Source of the DNA: Caldilineaceae bacterium
Lineage (GTDB): Bacteria > Chloroflexota > Anaerolineae > Caldilineales > Caldilineaceae
Reading direction: 5' to 3'
DNA: 64,000 nt
Assembly: GCA_026645575.1 (NCBI GenBank)
Contig: JAPKMW010000010.1
Span: 1-64,000, forward strand
Made by a program: the position numbers and the translations under genes
Shown: positions 24,169-33,471 of the stretch, piece after piece
Position numbering within the stretch: the stretch's first letter is position 1
Layout of the letters: every line of letters starts with the position of its first letter
The notes under the pieces: generated by a model
The model's input: only the letters and a program-made list of their open reading frames with translations
Database searches by the model: none
What the model was told of the DNA's origin: nothing

Positions 24169-25572
24169 TTAGTACCCTAGTAAATTGCGCGATTCCATCA
24201 ATTTCTGACCGGCGCCCGTGAGGAACGAACGCATAAAGGTGCGTGTAATCAGAATTGCCGAGAACATCGACAAGCCGACACCAATCGCCAACGTGATCGC
24301 AAAGCCTTTCACCGTGCTGGCGCCAAAGGTGTTGCCAAACCAGAAAAGCACCACACAGGTAATCAACGTGGAAAGATTGCTGTCCCAAATCGCCGGCCAG
24401 GCCCGGTTAAAGCCGGCTTCAATCGCTGCTCGTAATGACCGCCCCACCCGCAACTCTTCCTTAAGCCGTTCAAAGATGAGAATATTGGCATCGAGCGACA
24501 TACCGATGGAGAGAATAAAACCGGCAATGCCTGGCAAGGTCAGTGTGACCGGGATCAATTTGTAGATCGCCAAGTTAAAGATAATGTAACAGACCAATGC
24601 CAGCGCTGCCAACAAGCCCGGCAGCCGGTAGATGGTGATCATAAAGATAAAGATCCCAATCAGACCGACAATCGCTGCACGGATGCTGCTGTTGACCGAA
24701 TCTTGTCCCAGGCTAGCGCCAATTGTCCGAATATCGGCCAGCGCCAAGGGGACAGGCAAGGCGCCATAGCGCATCTGAATGGCCAGCGATTCGGCCTCTT
24801 GCTGGGTAAATTGCCCGGTGATTTCACCGCTGCCGCTAATGGCGCCATTGATGGTCGGCGCCGAAAGCACCCGCCCATCCAACACAATCGCCATGGGTTG
24901 ACCGATATGGCTGCTGGTATATTCCAAAAATTGGTTGCTACCTTCACTGGTCAAGGTAAAGTTAATCCGCCATTGGTTAAATTGATCGATCGCCGCCACG
25001 GCATTGGCCAGTACATCACCAGTCATCACCGTGTTAAAGATCTGATCCGGGTATGGAATGTCTGCCGGATCAATATCGCCGCTTGCCAGGCCGGCCTGTG
25101 CTTTGGCAATGGCATCAGGATGATTGTTGGTGTTGATAATCATCCCGGCACTTAAGGGCGTGCCTGCTGGGTCAACAAACTCTAACTGGCCCGTCGAGCG
25201 AATCGTCTCAACCGCCTGATCGGCATTGTTGATACCGGGCAACTCGACAATGATGCGGCTTTCGCCTTGGGCCTGGACGACCGCTTCGGCAACGCCAAGA
25301 CCATTCACCCGATTTTCTACAATCGTCTTCGCCGCGTTAATGTCACCTTCGGCCAGGGTGCGGCCTTCCGGCAGGTCCGCTTCTAGCAGGACTTGGCTGC
25401 CGCCGCGCAGATCCAACCCCAGCCGCAGATCCAAAAATTCACGCGGCGCATTCGGGTCGCTGGAGCGCGACCGTTCCAACCACGCCGGATGATCGACCGG
25501 CAGCACCACATAGAGGGCCGCCACGACCAACAAAATCACAATCACAAGCGAAATCATACTATTGTTGCGCAT
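24169..25572 (-). CDS. secD: Protein translocase subunit SecD
   Basis: A 467-residue partner of SecF. The N-terminal membrane helix is [19 protein letters not shown]. The periplasmic P1 region begins [20 protein letters not shown], the SecD signature. The membrane part carries [20 protein letters not shown] and [17 protein letters not shown], the DxN-type motif needed for proton-driven action, and [13 protein letters not shown]. No yajC gene precedes it; the nearest gene upstream is the thioesterase, 178 bp away and in the same direction. The start is ATG 25572. Confidence 0.96.
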   Translation of the reverse strand: MRNNSMISLVIVILLVVAALYVVLPVDHPAWLERSRSSDPNAPREFLDLRLGLDLRGGSQVLLEADLPEGRTLAEGDINAAKTIVENRVNGLGVAEAVVQAQGESRIIVELPGINNADQAVETIRSTGQLEFVDPAGTPLSAGMIINTNNHPDAIAKAQAGLASGDIDPADIPYPDQIFNTVMTGDVLANAVAAIDQFNQWRINFTLTSEGSNQFLEYTSSHIGQPMAIVLDGRVLSAPTINGAISGSGEITGQFTQQEAESLAIQMRYGALPVPLALADIRTIGASLGQDSVNSSIRAAIVGLIGIFIFMITIYRLPGLLAALALVCYIIFNLAIYKLIPVTLTLPGIAGFILSIGMSLDANILIFERLKEELRVGRSLRAAIEAGFNRAWPAIWDSNLSTLITCVVLFWFGNTFGASTVKGFAITLAIGVGLSMFSAILITRTFMRSFLTGAGQKLMESRNLLGY

Positions 25573-25750
25573 AAGCTAGTTCTCTGTGCCAGTTAACAGA
25601 AAGGCTTACCAACCCAAAGCATGATCGCACGCCACAGCGGTTGATAAACACAAATGAAATTGGGTCAAACTCTATCATTATAGACAGGGCGTACTCACCT
25701 GTCAAACTTTACAAGTGCATTTCTCCGCAATCTGACTGCGATGAAGAGAT

Positions 25751-26239
25751 TTAGCTTCGCTTTGACCGCGCCAACCGCGCCTCCTGCCGTTGCTGGCCCT
25801 CGGCAAAGCGGCGTTCTTCCTCTGTGGTTTGAAGTAGCAAACGTGGAACCGGGGTCGGTTTGCGGTCGGCGCCTAGAGCGACATAGACGAAATAGGCGCT
25901 GTTGGTATGCACCACCTCGCCGGTGAGGAGATTTTCCGTCTCCACCCGGAGTTCAACTTCCATGCTAGTGTTGCCCACCCAAGTGATCCGGCCATGTACC
26001 AGCAGCAAACGCCCCAATAGCACCGGCTGGTGAAAGGTAACGCTATCGACGGTGACAGTGACAGCAGGGTGACGAGCATGGCGTGCCGCAATGATGCCGC
26101 CACATTCATCACACAATTTAAGGACAACGCCGCCATGCACATTGCCCAGGCTATTTGAATGCTCCGGCTGTGTAAAGAGGGTCAAGGTCAACGCCGATTC
26201 GCTGACGGTGCGCGGTGTGAGTTCTGGTGTTGCTTGCAT
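25751..26239 (-). CDS. Acyl-CoA thioesterase (hotdog fold, YciA/BACH type)
   Basis: A 162-residue hotdog protein that hydrolyses acyl-CoA to the free acid and CoA. The family motif is HSNSLGNVHGGVVLKLCDEC (about residues 26-45), where the Asn/Asp and HGG region form the active site, followed by VTVDSVTFHQPVLLGRLLLV. The C-terminus carries a charged tail (EEERRFAEGQQRQEARLARS). ATG 26239 is used; a GTG six codons upstream is possible. The chain length it prefers is not visible. It stands between secD and the glycosyltransferase, all on the minus strand. Confidence 0.88.
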   Translation of the reverse strand: MQATPELTPRTVSESALTLTLFTQPEHSNSLGNVHGGVVLKLCDECGGIIAARHARHPAVTVTVDSVTFHQPVLLGRLLLVHGRITWVGNTSMEVELRVETENLLTGEVVHTNSAYFVYVALGADRKPTPVPRLLLQTTEEERRFAEGQQRQEARLARSKRS

Positions 26240-26268
26240 TATAATTTGTCTTCTCACAAAACTTTCTG

Positions 26269-26348
26269 GTAACGACCAAGCCCGCTCGTAGGCAGTCGGT
26301 GACTGGCGATGGGGTCGCCAGTCACCGACTGCCTACGAGCGGAGCTAC
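26269..26348. repeat. REP-like hairpin element R2
   Basis: A perfect 28-bp stem (26282-26309 with 26315-26342) and a 5-nt loop. The left arm begins CCGCTCGTAGGCAGTCGGTG and contains the family core (here GTCGGTGAC). GTAACGAC and GTAGCTCC-like ends frame it. The right part overlaps the last codons of the GT4 gene by a few bases. Confidence 0.7.
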
Positions 26349-27478
26349 ACTTTTTGATAAGCTGCCAGCAACTGTTTCGCGCTCCGTTGCCAGGTAAACT
26401 GGGCAGCATGGGTGAGACCGGCAGTGCGCAACTGTTGCCGTAACGCGGCATTCTGGGCCAGGGTAACGATACCGGCGGCAATGCTTTCGACGCTGGTGGC
26501 CTGGACATAAATTGCACCTGGGCCGCCCGCTTCCGGCAAGCAGGAGTTATCGGCTGTCAAGACCGGCGTGCCACAGGCCAGCGCTTCAATCACTGGCAGG
26601 CCGAATCCTTCGTATAGCGATGGAAAGGCAAAAAATTCAGCCGCATTATAGAGCGCCGGTAGGTCTTCATCAGCGACATAGCCGGGGAAGAGGACATGGT
26701 CGGTCAACCCTAGTTTTTGTACGCGGGCAAAGATTTCGTCAAAGAGCCACCCCTTGCCGCCGCCGATGACCAGGCGATGGGGCAGCTTGGCTTCCTGGCG
26801 CGCTTGGTGAAAAGCCTCAATCAAGCGGGCGAAATTTTTGCGCGGTTGCAACGTACTCAGGCCAAGAATAAAAGGGTGGTCACCGAGGTTGTAGCGCTGT
26901 CGCACCGCCTGTAACCGGCTTTGGTCAGCGATGGGGCGAAACCGTTCGTGATCCACCGCCCCCTGCACCACGGTGATCCGCTCGGCTTCGATCTGCCATT
27001 GTTCCTGCAAATCTTTGGCGGTGTTGTGACTGTCGGCCAGGAGATAATCAGCGCGACGAACACTGCGCGGCACGACAACATTCAAGTAGCGATAGAGGCT
27101 GGGCATGGCTGCTTCAGGGTAAAAGAGGAAGGCGAGATCATGCACCGTGACTAATTTCCGCCTTGCTCGATTAGGGGACAGGACAAAATCGGTGGCATGG
27201 AAAAGATCAAGCGGACCGCCGGTGAACCATTCGACCAGGGGCAACGGACTATTCAACCGGTGCCAGAGGCGCACCATGTTACGTTCCGTCAAGGGCGGCG
27301 TATGGAGTGGCAAGGGCGCCCGTTGCTGCTCTGCCGGCGTAACCTTCCCCACCACAAAGAGGCGCACTTCATACGCTGGTTCCAGCGCCAATAGCGCGCC
27401 GATTTGCCCCCGAATGATCCGTCCAATCCCGGCGCTTTGGCGGATGGCGGGGGTGTAATCAATCGCTATCCGTTTCAA
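26345..27478 (-). CDS. Glycosyltransferase family 4
   Basis: A 377-residue GT-B-fold enzyme that transfers a sugar from a nucleotide donor to a growing surface glycan or lipid. The N-terminal Rossmann domain has IDYTPAIRQSAGIGRIIRGQ, a variant of the glycine-rich loop, and VTVHDLAFLFYPEA. The C-terminal GT4 signature is LGLSTLQPRKNFARLIEAFH plus YNAAEFFAFPSLYEGFGLPV with the EGFGLPVIEALACGTPV motif (about 295-315). It overlaps the upstream GtrA gene by 20 bp, so the genes are coupled. Most likely it builds exopolysaccharide or a glycolipid. Donor and acceptor are unknown. Confidence 0.92.
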   Translation of the reverse strand: MKRIAIDYTPAIRQSAGIGRIIRGQIGALLALEPAYEVRLFVVGKVTPAEQQRAPLPLHTPPLTERNMVRLWHRLNSPLPLVEWFTGGPLDLFHATDFVLSPNRARRKLVTVHDLAFLFYPEAAMPSLYRYLNVVVPRSVRRADYLLADSHNTAKDLQEQWQIEAERITVVQGAVDHERFRPIADQSRLQAVRQRYNLGDHPFILGLSTLQPRKNFARLIEAFHQARQEAKLPHRLVIGGGKGWLFDEIFARVQKLGLTDHVLFPGYVADEDLPALYNAAEFFAFPSLYEGFGLPVIEALACGTPVLTADNSCLPEAGGPGAIYVQATSVESIAAGIVTLAQNAALRQQLRTAGLTHAAQFTWQRSAKQLLAAYQKV

Positions 27479-27983
27479 GCGGTGTACTCAATCCCCGATA
27501 GGTCCAAAGTCGATTGCCCGCAAAGTTCCAGAAGAGAACCACGCCAATGGCAAAGAGTTTGGCAAAATTGTAGCTGATGGTAAAACCCAGATGCTCATGG
27601 CCGACCAGGTGAATCCAGAAGTCGATGAGCAAGTGATCAACCGCCGCTAGAATAAAGGTGTTGATGCCCAAGCCGATAAGGCTGATCAGCGCAAATTGGA
27701 CAAGTTGCCGACCGGCCTGGCGCTGTTTGCTTTCAGGAAAAGTCCACCGACGGTTCAAGGTAAAATTTTGTACAACAGCCGCGGCAAAGCTAAATACGTT
27801 GGCAACAACGGGCATAAAACCAAATAATTGCACCAGGACATTGAGAACGGTAAAATCTGTGACGGAGCCGGCGGCGCCTACCACGGCAAATTTAGCAAAA
27901 CGACGCACCTCGCGATTTCCACGCGCATAGGTCAACGCTTGATTAATGGTCAAATGAGTTCTTCCTTTCATTGCAATTTGCAT
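27459..27983 (-). CDS. GtrA-family membrane protein
   Basis: A 174-residue small membrane protein with four hydrophobic helices. The GtrA hallmarks FAKFAVVGAAGSVTDFTVLN (residues 29-48) and NFTLNRRWTFPES (about 80) are present. GtrA proteins are thought to flip polyprenyl-phosphate-linked sugars for glycan modification. The position between an O-antigen-ligase-like gene and a GT4 gene, with a 20-bp overlap into the latter, supports a role in surface polysaccharide synthesis. The start could be ATG 27983 or ATG 27971; neither has a strong ribosome-binding site. Confidence 0.88.
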   Translation of the reverse strand: MQIAMKGRTHLTINQALTYARGNREVRRFAKFAVVGAAGSVTDFTVLNVLVQLFGFMPVVANVFSFAAAVVQNFTLNRRWTFPESKQRQAGRQLVQFALISLIGLGINTFILAAVDHLLIDFWIHLVGHEHLGFTISYNFAKLFAIGVVLFWNFAGNRLWTYRGLSTPLETDSD

Positions 27984-28072
27984 TCAATTCAATTGTAACC
28001 CTACACCCTCAGCTTTCAAAGATTATACTGACTCTGCGGACAAAAATTATGTTCAAATATATTACAATCGCT

Positions 28073-29581
28073 TCATTGAATAGGGGATGACTTCGTAATC
28101 GAATGGCCGGCCTCTTTTCCTTCCGCCCTTTGGCCCAAAAGCGCCAGCCAAAAAGCCAGTTGCAGATAGATGCCCTGTACAAAAAGATTGTCGAAAAAAT
28201 TATGCACCAGGCTATGGCCGACAACACCCAGCACGCCAATTGCGAAAGCGCCTCTCCAGTCCATTTGACCCCGCTCTGGCTGCTCGCAGAGGGCGACCCC
28301 CCGTTGCCGCCACAACCACCCAATGACCACCACCCACAAGCTCAGGTAAGCGGCGAAACCGATCACCCCACTCTCGGCTAGCGTGTTGAGATAAATATTG
28401 TGGGCATGACCCAGCGGTTCCTCCCACAGCGGTAGGTTGACGGTCGGGTAGACTGTATTGAAATTGCCAGGGCCAACGCCCAGCCAGGGCGCTCCTTCCC
28501 ACATACGCACCGCCGCCACCCAATGCGCCATCCGTTCAATGATGGCAAAATTTTCGTCTGTGACCGGTTGGCTTAACACATCGGTTAGACCGAAATAGGC
28601 AGGGATGTCCTGGAACCGGGCCGCAATGGAAGATGGCACCCAACCAGGCCGTGCGCTGCCCATAAAGAGGACAAAAAGTAGGACAAGGGCGCCGCTGATC
28701 CCTAGCACCATAGCGCGCCGGCTGCGCAGCGTTAACACAATGGCTATGCCTGCGGCTGCTCCTAACCATCCGCCACGACTCCAACTGGCTAGCAATCCGG
28801 CGGCAATGACGCCAGTGGCGCCGGTGTAGAAGAGCGCCCATAGGACAAAACCAACAGGGTGGTGGTTGGCATTTGGCGTTTGGCCTCTAGCCTGCCAGAG
28901 CTGATGCCAGTGCCAAAGGGCCAGACTCGCGGCGACAGGGAGGCAGAGACCTAGGTAGCCGGCATAGGGGTTGGGTTGGTGAAAACTGCCGCTCGCGCGC
29001 ATAAAACGACCAAGAATGATAAACCAATCGGGGCCGATGCGGAAGATAAATTGGTAAAGACCCAGCAACCCCTGCCCGATACCCCCAACCAGGAGCGCGA
29101 CGACCAGCCAATGCCTTTGTGCAGGTGGTAACATCGGGCGCACCAGCAAAATGACCACTGCCACTTCGCCCCATTTTATCACCTCGGCAACCGCTTCACC
29201 CAAATTTTGCGCGCCATAGAGCGCCAACAGCAGCGCACCCACATAGGCAAAAATGGCAACAATCTCCGGTGAAAATTCCAGCCGCAAGGTGCGCCGTCGC
29301 ACGCCATCGACAAACCAGAGCGCAATCCCCGCCGCTACGCCAACATCGGTGGCGCTCAGCGGGCCAAGCTTGATCCCGCTGCTCACCGGCAACACCAAGG
29401 CCAATCCAATCCAGAGCAGCCAGGGCCAGCGTAACAACAGCAAGGCGCCAGTCACTGCACCAACCAGCGTGGCTGCCATCGCTAGCGGCCAGGTGGCTAA
29501 TAACCAGGCCAGAATGCCTAGCGCCAACCAAGGCAGTACGCTGCGACGGATTTGCTCGATTTGTGATGATACACTGGTCAT
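28073..29581 (-). CDS. O-antigen ligase-like polysaccharide polymerase/ligase
   Basis: A 502-residue polytopic membrane protein of the Wzy/WaaL O-antigen ligase family, with about 11 to 13 helices. The family region is near residues 205-235 (ASGSFHQPNPYAGYLGLCLP) and the large extracytoplasmic loop ends in WLGVGPGNFNTVYP and PLGHAHNIYLNTLAESGVIG, the conserved His-containing ligase motif (about residues 380-415). It would join or polymerise lipid-linked glycans on the outer face of the membrane. It is first in the row ligase - GtrA - GT4. The start is ATG 29581. Confidence 0.88.
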   Translation of the reverse strand: MTSVSSQIEQIRRSVLPWLALGILAWLLATWPLAMAATLVGAVTGALLLLRWPWLLWIGLALVLPVSSGIKLGPLSATDVGVAAGIALWFVDGVRRRTLRLEFSPEIVAIFAYVGALLLALYGAQNLGEAVAEVIKWGEVAVVILLVRPMLPPAQRHWLVVALLVGGIGQGLLGLYQFIFRIGPDWFIILGRFMRASGSFHQPNPYAGYLGLCLPVAASLALWHWHQLWQARGQTPNANHHPVGFVLWALFYTGATGVIAAGLLASWSRGGWLGAAAGIAIVLTLRSRRAMVLGISGALVLLFVLFMGSARPGWVPSSIAARFQDIPAYFGLTDVLSQPVTDENFAIIERMAHWVAAVRMWEGAPWLGVGPGNFNTVYPTVNLPLWEEPLGHAHNIYLNTLAESGVIGFAAYLSLWVVVIGWLWRQRGVALCEQPERGQMDWRGAFAIGVLGVVGHSLVHNFFDNLFVQGIYLQLAFWLALLGQRAEGKEAGHSITKSSPIQ

Positions 29582-29620
29582 AGGGTGAATTATATAACAG
29601 CAAGCGTGAACAATAAATTT

Positions 29621-29797
29621 TTACCCGGTCAGCAAGTTGGATTGAGCAAATTCAGCGCGTGACTTCAGCCGCCTGACAACGTCTTCCAAAATAGGATAGT
29701 TATTTTGATAATATCTGTAGACGGCATACCCCCCTTCGTGAACGTTAGCGCCGAGCGAAACAACGCAACTGAACCTCGACGTTATCTCCTTGCACAC
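29621..29797 (-). pseudogene. Possible gene fragment (58 codons, 3-prime end)
   Basis: An open minus-strand frame ending in TAA at 29621-29623 reads SCVVSLGANVHEGGYAVYRY and continues through ILEDVVRRLKSRAEF to LLTG. Its composition is that of real protein, and it resembles the tail of a larger enzyme, possibly a glycosyltransferase of the adjoining glycan cluster; I cannot identify the family. It has no proper N-terminus: the frame breaks at the hairpin at 29798-29830. I read it as the remnant of a gene lost by deletion; a short intact gene is less likely. Confidence 0.35.
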
Positions 29798-29830
29798 AGA
29801 AGTTCGACTTTTGCCAAAAGTCGAACTTCT
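29798..29830. repeat. 15-bp perfect hairpin upstream of the M28 peptidase
   Basis: AGAAGTTCGACTTTT (29798-29812), GCC, then AAAAGTCGAACTTCT (29816-29830). It lies about 60 bp upstream of the peptidase start. It could be a terminator for a transcript from the left (TTT follows) or an operator of the peptidase gene. The rest of the 307-bp gap holds only the gene fragment. Confidence 0.55.
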
Positions 29831-29888
29831 TTACCACATCGCTCGGCTTGTATATAAGTCGAATCAAAAGGAAATGAAGGAAACGATC

Positions 29889-32081
29889 ATGCGTAAACGA
29901 ACAACTGTTGTCTGTACACTGGTTAGTTGTGTGGTGTTGGTGGGCCTACTGGTCATGAATGGCAGTCAACTGGTCATCCATGCCACGGCGCCACAAACAA
30001 CGCAAGCACAGACAGAACCATCCTTTGGCCCGGAACTATTGTTGTTCAAGGGGAATACCACGGTGGCATTACCCAGCTTGCCGCCAGGGATGCAACTTCA
30101 TGCCCGCCTGCAAGATGGTCCTACCATCCTTTACATTGCCAGTGGTGAGAGCCGAGCCTTGACTGCTACCCAACCGGCCACCGATGCACTCTTTACCTGG
30201 CAGCTTCTTGATGCGGATACAACAGGGCAAGTCTATTACTTTGTCGATGCGACCATGGCTGCGGCCGCGACACGCGCTGCCGCAGTGGGGCAATTGATCT
30301 ATGCAGATGAGAGGGTGCTCTTGGTCGCCGTAGCAAAAGCGGATGAAACGCGCTTGGTGACTGAATTACCAATCGCCGGCATCTCGCTAGCCTTGCTACC
30401 CAGCGCCCCACTTCCCTGGTCGCCGACAACTGCCGAACCTATCAATGCTTCTGCTGCCACGGTACCAGCGGCTGATCCGTTGATTGCCGCTCTTTTACCA
30501 TTGTTGACTGAGAACGATCTAAGCACTTTGATTGGTGAATTAAGCGGCGAGACGCCCGTCACCATTGGCAATGACACCATCACCCTCAACACCCGCTATA
30601 CCTTTGCCACCCGCATTCAGGACGCTGAACGCTACCTGCACCAATACTATACCCAACTGGGCATCGCTGTTAGTTACGCGCCGTGGACCTATGGCAGCTA
30701 TAGCGGGCGCAACGTCATTGCCGAAATTCCCGGCGTCGAGCATCCCGAACGGATCTGGCTGGTAGGCGGCCACTTTGACTCGATCTCCGAAAACCCCTAC
30801 AACCTGGCTCCTGGCGCCGACGACAACGGCAGTGGCACAGCGGCGACCCTGTTGATCGCCAAAATCTTGCGCAACTATGGATTTGCCGATACCGTGCGCT
30901 TTGTCCATTTCTCCGGCGAGGAGCAGGGACACTGGGGCAGTATCGTCTATGCCCGTGATCAAAAACTCAAGGGTGCGCAGATCATGGGCTATATCGACCT
31001 AGATATGATCGGTTGGGACGGCAACGATGATCGCGTCGTGGAACTGCATGTGGGAACCGGGCCAAAGAGCAATACCTTAGGCACAGCCTTTGCTTCGGTC
31101 AATGAGCGCTATGGACAAGGGCTGGTGATTGAGCGCAAAACTGACACCGCCAGCCGCTTCTCCGATCATGCATCTTTCTGGGATCAAGACTACGCTGCCT
31201 TTTTAGCCATCGAGAACTTCTTCGACGGTGAATATCCACGCGACCGCAACCCCAAATATCACAACACAGGTGATAAACTGGCCCTGGTCGATCTGAACTA
31301 TGTTGCGCGTTATGGTCGGGTTTCGCTGGCGACCATCGCCGAGTCTGCCGGCATCCGCCAACCGGACCCCAATGCCACGCCGACGCCGACCGCGACCAGC
31401 ACCACGACCCCCCAACCATCAGCCACCAGCACGCCCCTGCCGACTGGTTGTGTGGATCTCGTCGTCAATGGTGGCTTTGAAGACAACGGCGGCTGGAGCT
31501 TTGGCAGCACGCCGGCTCAGGCCAAGATTGTTAACACCACCGCCTACACCGGCACGCGCAGCGTTTTGCAAGGGTTGCCCACCGGCGTCGGCAATGCCAC
31601 GGCCCATTCGTCGGCATTCCAGACCGTCGCGTTGCCCAATACGGCGCAACAGATCCTCTTGCGCTACTGGGAACAACCCGGCGGCAATAGCGACGGCGCC
31701 GACTATCGCGAGACGTTGCTGCTCAATTCCAACTTTGGCGCCCTGGCCACCTTGGAACGTACCAGCCAGGCTGTAACCGATGGCGCTTGGCGCGAACGCA
31801 GCTTTGACCTGACCGCCCACCGCGGACGGAGTGTGGTGATTTATCTGAATGTTTACAACAATGGGACGGGCAGTCAACTGTGGCGTTATGTCGATCAGGT
31901 GGCGCTGTTGGCCTGCACCGGGGCTACAACCACCCCCACGCCGACCGTAACGCCGACAGTCACACCAACACCGACCCTCAGCGCTACTGTGGAACCATCG
32001 CCCACCCCGACCTTGATCCCCACCATCCCGCCGGAGTTGTTGACGGAACGGCTCTACCTGCCCTTAATCGAGCGGAATTGA
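29889..32081 (+). CDS. Secreted M28 zinc aminopeptidase with C-terminal carbohydrate-binding-like domain
   Basis: A 730-residue exported peptidase. Residues 1-35 form a signal peptide (VVCTLVSCVVLVGLLVMNGS). After a pro-region, the M28 domain (about 205-490) has all co-catalytic zinc ligands: His and Asp in GGHFDSISEN, Asp in GADDNGSGTAAT, the Glu pair in FSGEEQGHWG, Asp in YIDLDMIGWDG, and His in RFSDHASFWDQD. A Pro/Thr linker leads to a beta-jelly-roll domain (LVVNGGFEDNGGWSFGS), then a second Thr/Pro linker and the end RLYLPLIERN. ATG 29889 has AAGGAA 8 nt upstream. It degrades extracellular peptides. The tail motif recurs in two other secreted proteins here. Confidence 0.9.
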   Translation: MRKRTTVVCTLVSCVVLVGLLVMNGSQLVIHATAPQTTQAQTEPSFGPELLLFKGNTTVALPSLPPGMQLHARLQDGPTILYIASGESRALTATQPATDALFTWQLLDADTTGQVYYFVDATMAAAATRAAAVGQLIYADERVLLVAVAKADETRLVTELPIAGISLALLPSAPLPWSPTTAEPINASAATVPAADPLIAALLPLLTENDLSTLIGELSGETPVTIGNDTITLNTRYTFATRIQDAERYLHQYYTQLGIAVSYAPWTYGSYSGRNVIAEIPGVEHPERIWLVGGHFDSISENPYNLAPGADDNGSGTAATLLIAKILRNYGFADTVRFVHFSGEEQGHWGSIVYARDQKLKGAQIMGYIDLDMIGWDGNDDRVVELHVGTGPKSNTLGTAFASVNERYGQGLVIERKTDTASRFSDHASFWDQDYAAFLAIENFFDGEYPRDRNPKYHNTGDKLALVDLNYVARYGRVSLATIAESAGIRQPDPNATPTPTATSTTTPQPSATSTPLPTGCVDLVVNGGFEDNGGWSFGSTPAQAKIVNTTAYTGTRSVLQGLPTGVGNATAHSSAFQTVALPNTAQQILLRYWEQPGGNSDGADYRETLLLNSNFGALATLERTSQAVTDGAWRERSFDLTAHRGRSVVIYLNVYNNGTGSQLWRYVDQVALLACTGATTTPTPTVTPTVTPTPTLSATVEPSPTPTLIPTIPPELLTERLYLPLIERN

Positions 32082-32091
32082 CCCCATAAAA

Positions 32092-32145
32092 ATTAATGGA
32101 GAACGAATAATAATTAATTATTATCCATTCTCCATTAATTATTAC
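32092..32145. repeat. AT-rich fold-back element
   Basis: ATTAATGGAGAA (32092-32103) and TTCTCCATTAAT (32128-32139) flank the palindrome TAATAATTAATTATTA (32108-32123). It lies directly after the peptidase stop and before the tRNA 3-prime end on the other strand, so it may end both transcripts. It has the same design as the other fold-back blocks, with different words. Confidence 0.6.
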
Positions 32146-32147
32146 TC

Positions 32148-32236
32148 TGGCGGAGAGGGAGGGATTTGAACCCCCGAGGGTGTAACCCTACGCGTGTTCG
32201 AGACGCGCGCACTCAGCCGGACTATGCGACCTCTCC
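32148..32236 (-). tRNA. tRNA-Ser (anticodon CGA)
   Basis: The acceptor arms GGAGAGG (32236-32230) and CCTCTCC (32158-32152) pair fully, followed by G and an encoded CCA (32150-32148). The anticodon stem CGCGT/ACGCG holds the loop CTCGAAC, with anticodon CGA at 32200-32198. A long variable arm (AGGGTTACACCCT) identifies a class II tRNA, and the T-loop is TTCAAAT. It reads UCG serine codons. It stands alone; no integrase or attachment-site duplication is seen next to it. Confidence 0.95.
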
Positions 32237-32283
32237 AATTGACCTACGCCCTTATCATAACACAGGCCGGCGCACTTATGCAA

Positions 32284-33144
32284 TTATTGACCCGCCTCAC
32301 CAAGCATTTTGAGCCGCGTCAGCCGTTCGCCTTCGTTGGCAACCAACCAACTGTCTTGTGACAGCAGGGCATAGGCTTGGGCAAACGCATTAGTCGCTTT
32401 GGCCGTCTCCTGACGGAGCAGATAACACTCGCCTAACTCTTCGTAGACATAGCCGTCCGGCTCGCCCAGTCCCTGCGCGGTGACCAGCGCTTCCTGGATG
32501 GCCAATGCCTCATCCACGCGACCAAGCATTCGCAACGTTTTGGCAATAGACCAGCGGGCGATGTGAATTGGGCCGGCGTTACCTTGCGCTTCCCGCACCG
32601 TCAGAGCTTTGGTAAAACAGCCAAGGGCGGCAGTGTAATCGCCCTCCTCAAAGTAGCTCCACCCCAAATTGTTATTGAGCGACCCGGCCCATTGCTTGGC
32701 CGCCGGATCAGCCGTCTGTTCAGTAAGGTCAAGTGCAAGCTGATGCCACCGCCGTTGCTCCGCCGGCGGCTCGATGATCGCCAGCATGTGGGCGGCGTCA
32801 ATGGCATAGTTGTCTTCACCCGCCGGTTGCGCCACTTCCCACGCTTCCAAGAAGAATGGTCGCGCCGCATCGACCTTGCCGGCAGAACGGTAGACGCGCC
32901 CCCGTTCCAACAGATAACGAATGCGCACACGGACGGGAAGATCCGCCAACTGCGCTTCTACACCGTCCAGAGTAGCGTGGGCTTCGTCAAACTGCCGTTG
33001 TAATCCCTGGGCGCGCGCAATTTGGGTCAATAGTGCGGCATAGCGCGCTGGATCGTTTGCCAGCGAGGGCAACAGTTCGCGGAAACGCGCTTCGGTGGCG
33101 GCAGGTTGGTTGTAGTCCCAGAGATGGTCAAAATTGTTTGTCAT
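32284..33144 (-). CDS. Tetratricopeptide-repeat protein
   Basis: A 286-residue protein made of helical TPR-like repeats (for example LNNNLGWSYFEEGDYTAALG, with other repeats around residues 95, 195 and 235). Such scaffolds bind partner proteins or peptides. No effector or membrane domain is present. ATG 33144 shares the ATGA overlap with the stop of the upstream ribbon-helix-helix reading frame, so translation is coupled. Similar TPR proteins accompany STAND NTPases in this phylum, and the NACHT-FGE gene starts divergently about 330 bp away, but a functional link is an inference. Confidence 0.8.
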   Translation of the reverse strand: MTNNFDHLWDYNQPAATEARFRELLPSLANDPARYAALLTQIARAQGLQRQFDEAHATLDGVEAQLADLPVRVRIRYLLERGRVYRSAGKVDAARPFFLEAWEVAQPAGEDNYAIDAAHMLAIIEPPAEQRRWHQLALDLTEQTADPAAKQWAGSLNNNLGWSYFEEGDYTAALGCFTKALTVREAQGNAGPIHIARWSIAKTLRMLGRVDEALAIQEALVTAQGLGEPDGYVYEELGECYLLRQETAKATNAFAQAYALLSQDSWLVANEGERLTRLKMLGEAGQ

Positions 33145-33341
33145 GTGGCGCCTGAAATGGGTTTGCTCATCGGCGTAAAGCCCAATCCATTCCCAGAGCA
33201 AAACAGACGGCTTGTTCGATTTGGTGCTACCGCATGTAACACACCCCGCACAAAGGCCGAACGGGTAGTATGCAGGTGGGTAACAACTTGGTCCACGTCC
33301 TCTAAGAGCGGTTCATCAATTGCAACTTGAATGGTTTTCAT
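33141..33341 (-). CDS. Ribbon-helix-helix antitoxin-like protein, truncated or altered C-terminus
   Basis: A 66-residue frame. Residues 1-40 match the ribbon-helix-helix pattern of CopG/VapB-type antitoxins: a beta-strand MKTIQVAIDEPLLEDVDQVV then a helix TTRSAFVRGVLHAV. The remainder (APNRTSRLFCSGNGLGF) is unlike the acidic toxin-binding tail of known antitoxins, which suggests a frameshift or fusion to foreign sequence. No toxin gene follows; instead the stop codon overlaps the start of the TPR gene. It may still act as a DNA-binding regulator of that operon, or be a relic of a toxin-antitoxin pair. Confidence 0.55.
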   Translation of the reverse strand: MKTIQVAIDEPLLEDVDQVVTHLHTTRSAFVRGVLHAVAPNRTSRLFCSGNGLGFTPMSKPISGAT

Positions 33342-33471
33342 AACCCTAGTTTACCGCAGATCGCTTGTCGCCTCAACTTTTGCTTTCCGTGGTTCTGAAA
33401 AAAAGTTGCGATTTATGGTACAATACCAGCGCACTTGCCATCATTCCATGCAAACCCGAAGGAGAGACCGC

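Noticed and set aside
32148..32236. tRNA-Ser as attachment site of an integrated island at 32-42 kb
   Set aside because: No tRNA-end duplication was seen near the island and no phage-type integrase is adjacent; the integron integrase at 21 kb does not use tRNA genes.
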